The notes under the pieces: model-generated | Told to the model about the DNA's origin: nothing | What the model saw: the letters and a program-made list of their open reading frames with translations, nothing else | Database searches by the model: none | Origin: a virus | DNA: 46,976 bases | IMG/VR virus record: IMGVR_UViG_3300046517_000853 | Coordinates: 1-46,976 of that record | Reading direction: 5' to 3' (one strand) | Shown here: positions 44,145 through 46,976 of the stretch, piece after piece | Layout: each line of letters begins with the position of its first letter | How positions within the stretch are numbered: position 1 is the stretch's first letter | Made by a program: the position numbers and the translations under genes

Positions 44145-46561
44145 TGACTAAAAGTAAAGAACTATCGGACGAAATTAAAAAGTCTCTAGACGAAATCATC
44201 CATCATTTCGATGATGAGGATAGATCTGTCAGAGATAGACAAATCAAACAATGGCGTCGATTGAAATTATTGTGGGAAAATGTTCAGCATGTGTATTACT
44301 CTGAAGTAGCCCATGATTGGCGGATTCCTGAATCTGAACGAGGGGATGATTCAGATCAGGGATACTACGATAAGCCAGTTAATGTATATCGTGCATACTT
44401 GGAATCAATCATCGCGGCTCTGAGTGTATCGGTTCCAGCGATTATTTGTTATCCAGATGATGCAGATAATCCATTAGATATAACTACGGCTCGAACTGGA
44501 GATAAAATAGCTGAGTTGATATTTAAGCACATTGATGCACCAATATTGTGGTTACATGCATTATTTGTGTATTGTACGGAAGGAATGACTGCGTGTTACA
44601 CGTATCCACATGAATCTGATGAATATGGAACATATGAAACTAAACAATACGACGAATCAATTGAAGATCATGAATTAGGTACGTGTCCATTCTGTCAGGC
44701 TGAAATGTATGATAAGACGGTTCCTCCTGTAGATCCATCTCAACCTATACAACCACAAGGATTAACTCCTATCACTAATCCTAATGCAATGACTCCAGAT
44801 GGTATGATTCCTGATGAACAGGAGGAACCAGATGAATTCATGCCTGGTCCTGTAATGAATCAATTAGAAGAATGTCAATCATGTGGTCGAATGGTTCTAC
44901 CACAGAAATCACAACAATCATTAACTGTAACGAGATTAGTTGGAGTTACTAAACATGCAAAGAGTCGAGTATGCATGGAAGTATTCGGTGGATTGTTTGT
45001 AAAGATTCCAGTGTGGGCACGTAATCAGGCGGATTGTAGTTACTTGATTTACAGTTACGAAACACATTATTCAAATGCAATGGCGGAATTTCCGGATTAC
45101 AGGGATAAAATTACACGGGGTGGGGCGGGATATGATATGTATGAACAGTGGGGTCGAACCTCACCACAATATAGGGGTGAACATCCAATCAATAATGTGA
45201 CGGTTCGTAAAGTATGGCTTCGGCCAAGTGCGTATAATGTGGTGAATGACGATGAAATGAAGGATTTAATTAAGGATTTTCCGGATGGAGCTAAGATTTG
45301 TATTGTGGATGATTGCATCGTTCATGCGGAAAATGCTTCATTAGATGATTCGTGGACTATTACAAAGAATCCATTGTCGGATTTCGTTCATTTCGATCCG
45401 TTGGGAGTGTTACTAACATCGGTTCAAGACATTACAAATGATCTAATCAGTCTAACTGTTCAAACCATAGAACATGGGATTCCACAGACATTCGCGGACC
45501 CAAAAGTATTAGATTTCAAGGCATACCGTGATAGTGAAGTAATTCCAGGTGGAATCTATCCAGCTACTCCACGATCGGGTAAAGCTATATCTGAGGGATT
45601 CTATGAGGTCAAAACAGCTACTTTAAGTCAAGAAGTCTTACCATTTGCACAAAAGATGCAGGAAATAGGTCAGTTGGTATCTGGCGCACTTCCATCATTA
45701 TTCGGCGGTCAAATGTCGGGGTCTAGAACTGCCAGTGAATACAGTATGAGTCGATCCCAAGCCTTGCAAAGGTTGCAGACTACATGGAAGATGTTACTAG
45801 CATGGTGGAAGGAAATATTCGGTAAAGCTATTCCATTGTACATTAAAATAATGGTAGATGATGAAAAACAAGTTAAAAAGAATGAAATGGGTAATTTCGT
45901 CAATGTTTTCATCCGTAAATCTGAGTTAGAAGGTAAGATTGGATCGGTTGAGTTGGAAGCTAATGAGAATCTTCCAATTACATGGAATCAACAAAAAGAT
46001 GCAATTATGGAATTATTCAAACTAAATAATGAAGGAATCAATGCAACTCTTGCAACTCCTGAAAATATGCCGTATTTGAGACGCGCAATCGGACTAACTG
46101 ATTACGTGATTCCTGGTGAAGATGATCGAAATAAGGAATACGAAGAAATTGAACAACTTATAAATAGTGAACCAATTGAAATGCCACCAGATCCAATGAT
46201 GGTGCAACAAGCTCAAATGAATGGAATGCCACCTCCTCCACCACAAAGACTGCCATCAGTTGAAATAGATCCAGATTTGGATAATCATCAATTGGCATCA
46301 GATATAGATCGTAGATGGCTTGTATCTGATGCGGGTAGACTCTGTAAATTGGAGAATCCTCCAGGATATGAGAATGTATTGTTGCACATGAAAGCTCATA
46401 CGATGGTGATTCAGCAACGTCAAATGATGGCACAACAGCAACAGATGCAACAACAAATGGCTATGCATCCTCCACCAAGTCAGGGTAATGGAGGTTCAGC
46501 ACCTAAACCACCGAGTGGTGCCGGTCAGGAGACAAATAATGCGCAACCAACTATTCAATAA
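44144..46561 (+). CDS. Portal protein
   Basis: The 805-residue protein is the likely dodecameric portal of P22 type, larger than usual (P22 gp1 has about 725). The N-terminal helix-rich part (MTKSKELSDEIKKSLDEIIH to the VYYSEVAHDWRIPES segment) is followed by the wing and stem; GQMSGSRTASEYSMSRSQAL (about residues 523-542) is the typical portal stem/wing transition. An insert at about residues 181-250 carries CPFC and CQSC, a zinc ribbon. The C-terminal 120 residues are Gln/Met/Pro-rich and could form the barrel/crown. It follows the Gln/Met-rich gene and is followed by the scaffold. Confidence 0.82.
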   Translation: MTKSKELSDEIKKSLDEIIHHFDDEDRSVRDRQIKQWRRLKLLWENVQHVYYSEVAHDWRIPESERGDDSDQGYYDKPVNVYRAYLESIIAALSVSVPAIICYPDDADNPLDITTARTGDKIAELIFKHIDAPILWLHALFVYCTEGMTACYTYPHESDEYGTYETKQYDESIEDHELGTCPFCQAEMYDKTVPPVDPSQPIQPQGLTPITNPNAMTPDGMIPDEQEEPDEFMPGPVMNQLEECQSCGRMVLPQKSQQSLTVTRLVGVTKHAKSRVCMEVFGGLFVKIPVWARNQADCSYLIYSYETHYSNAMAEFPDYRDKITRGGAGYDMYEQWGRTSPQYRGEHPINNVTVRKVWLRPSAYNVVNDDEMKDLIKDFPDGAKICIVDDCIVHAENASLDDSWTITKNPLSDFVHFDPLGVLLTSVQDITNDLISLTVQTIEHGIPQTFADPKVLDFKAYRDSEVIPGGIYPATPRSGKAISEGFYEVKTATLSQEVLPFAQKMQEIGQLVSGALPSLFGGQMSGSRTASEYSMSRSQALQRLQTTWKMLLAWWKEIFGKAIPLYIKIMVDDEKQVKKNEMGNFVNVFIRKSELEGKIGSVELEANENLPITWNQQKDAIMELFKLNNEGINATLATPENMPYLRRAIGLTDYVIPGEDDRNKEYEEIEQLINSEPIEMPPDPMMVQQAQMNGMPPPPPQRLPSVEIDPDLDNHQLASDIDRRWLVSDAGRLCKLENPPGYENVLLHMKAHTMVIQQRQMMAQQQQMQQQMAMHPPPSQGNGGSAPKPPSGAGQETNNAQPTIQ

Positions 46562-46976
46562 TTTGATGGCACCAGATGATGGAAATGGATCAGTTGGTGG
46601 TGAAGTTGATTCAAGTGAAGGAAAAGATACATTTGAACTACTGAGTGAAGAACCAGAAGAAGTTCTAGACATAGAACCTAAGAAAAAGATTAAAGATGAG
46701 GTAGATGATGGCGAAGAAAAAGACGACGAAACAGAAGAAGACGAAGAGGAAGTAGATGAATTAACGGAACTTGAAGAAGAATTAAAGGGACCGAAGGAAG
46801 AAGATCTAGAATTAACGACACCAGTTCGACGGAAGGAAATTCTAGCTAAATATCCGAAACTATTCAAGGATTTCCCCTATCTTGAGAAGGCATACTATAG
46901 GGAACAACAATTTACGGAAGTCTTTCCAACAGTTCAGGAGGCTAAAGCTGCTGGAGAGAAGTCTAGAATCATGGAT
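46539..46976 (+). CDS. Scaffolding-like protein, N-terminal part (runs off the end)
   Basis: This is the 5' part of the gene continued at 2-985; together they encode about 431 residues. I start it at 46539, inside the end of the portal gene, because AGGAG lies seven bases upstream; ATG 46566 is an internal alternative. The segment is extremely acidic (residues about 40-95: Asp/Glu with few Lys), as in capsid scaffolds, and then becomes basic and helical (TPVRRKEILAKYPKLFKDF). The gene breaks only because the circular genome was opened here. Confidence 0.72.
   Translation, partial: MRNQLFNNLMAPDDGNGSVGGEVDSSEGKDTFELLSEEPEEVLDIEPKKKIKDEVDDGEEKDDETEEDEEEVDELTELEEELKGPKEEDLELTTPVRRKEILAKYPKLFKDFPYLEKAYYREQQFTEVFPTVQEAKAAGEKSRIMD
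46850..46976. repeat. Terminal direct repeat, right copy
   Basis: Identical to positions 1-127; see that entry. Removing one copy gives a circle of about 46,849 bp in which the scaffold frame is continuous. Confidence 0.95.

Noticed and set aside
2202-44600. Further GCGTGT words at 2202, 40518, 42158 and 44590
   Set aside because: These lie inside genes as Ala-Cys codons (GCG TGT) with no hairpin; only the intergenic copies (and the framed one at 42567) were kept.
1-46976. CRISPR arrays or insertion sequences
   Set aside because: No spaced direct repeats of array type, transposase genes or flanking inverted repeats of IS type were seen.

Overview
The window is a complete, circularly closing genome of a tailed double-stranded DNA phage, most likely with a podovirus-type virion. 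The first 127 bases are repeated exactly as the last 127 bases, and the reading frame of one gene runs off the right end and continues from the left end. The unique circle is therefore about 46,849 bp. No integrase, repressor, tRNA set, RNA polymerase or convincing endolysin is visible. The DNA is AT-rich, genes are packed with ATGA or TAATG overlaps, and most have AGGAG-type ribosome binding sites. One near-consensus sigma70-type promoter (TTGACA, 17 bp, TAGACT) suggests the early genes use the host RNA polymerase. The host cannot be named from the sequence.

Layout. Plus-strand late genes run from about 36.4 kb through the contig joint to 19.77 kb. In order they are: an endonuclease VII-like HNH protein, a putative small terminase, an IPT/TIG-domain protein, an Ig-like plus beta-helix protein (tailspike or depolymerase candidate), two small proteins, the large terminase, small membrane and basic proteins, the portal, a scaffolding-like protein split by the contig ends, the major capsid protein, small decoration-like proteins, head-tail adaptor and tail nozzle-like proteins, two tail-fibre paralogs, a GNAT-like protein, and three internal/ejection proteins. 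The last of these is a 1721-residue protein carrying a GHKL ATPase signature and an HEXXH metallopeptidase motif.

Minus-strand early genes run from 35.87 kb down to 19.76 kb and meet the late genes tail to tail with a 7-bp overlap. They encode a SprT metallopeptidase-SNF2 helicase fusion, a ParB-like protein, a P-loop nucleic-acid kinase-like protein, a PD-(D/E)XK (RecB/Cas4-like) nuclease, a Sak4-like RecA-fold ATPase with an SSB-like partner, two cold-shock-domain proteins, a uracil-DNA-glycosylase/3'-5' exonuclease/family A DNA polymerase fusion, a DUF3987-like helicase/primase candidate, a MazG-like pyrophosphohydrolase and many tiny zinc-ribbon proteins. Together they make a recombination-dependent replication and DNA-repair set.

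Between the two arms lie about 1.5 kb of mostly non-coding DNA (34.9-36.4 kb). It holds a long imperfect palindrome with an A-rich centre, candidate promoters, a GC-rich one-gene transcription unit with its own candidate promoter and terminator hairpin, and a 92-nt nested inverted repeat. Late-region gaps repeatedly carry a GC hairpin followed by a GCGTGTAAATAC-like element. The most interesting items are the SprT-SNF2 fusion, the GHKL plus HEXXH ejection protein, the UDG-polymerase fusion with its unusual O-helix, the structured control region and the repeated hairpin/GCGTGTAAATAC element.
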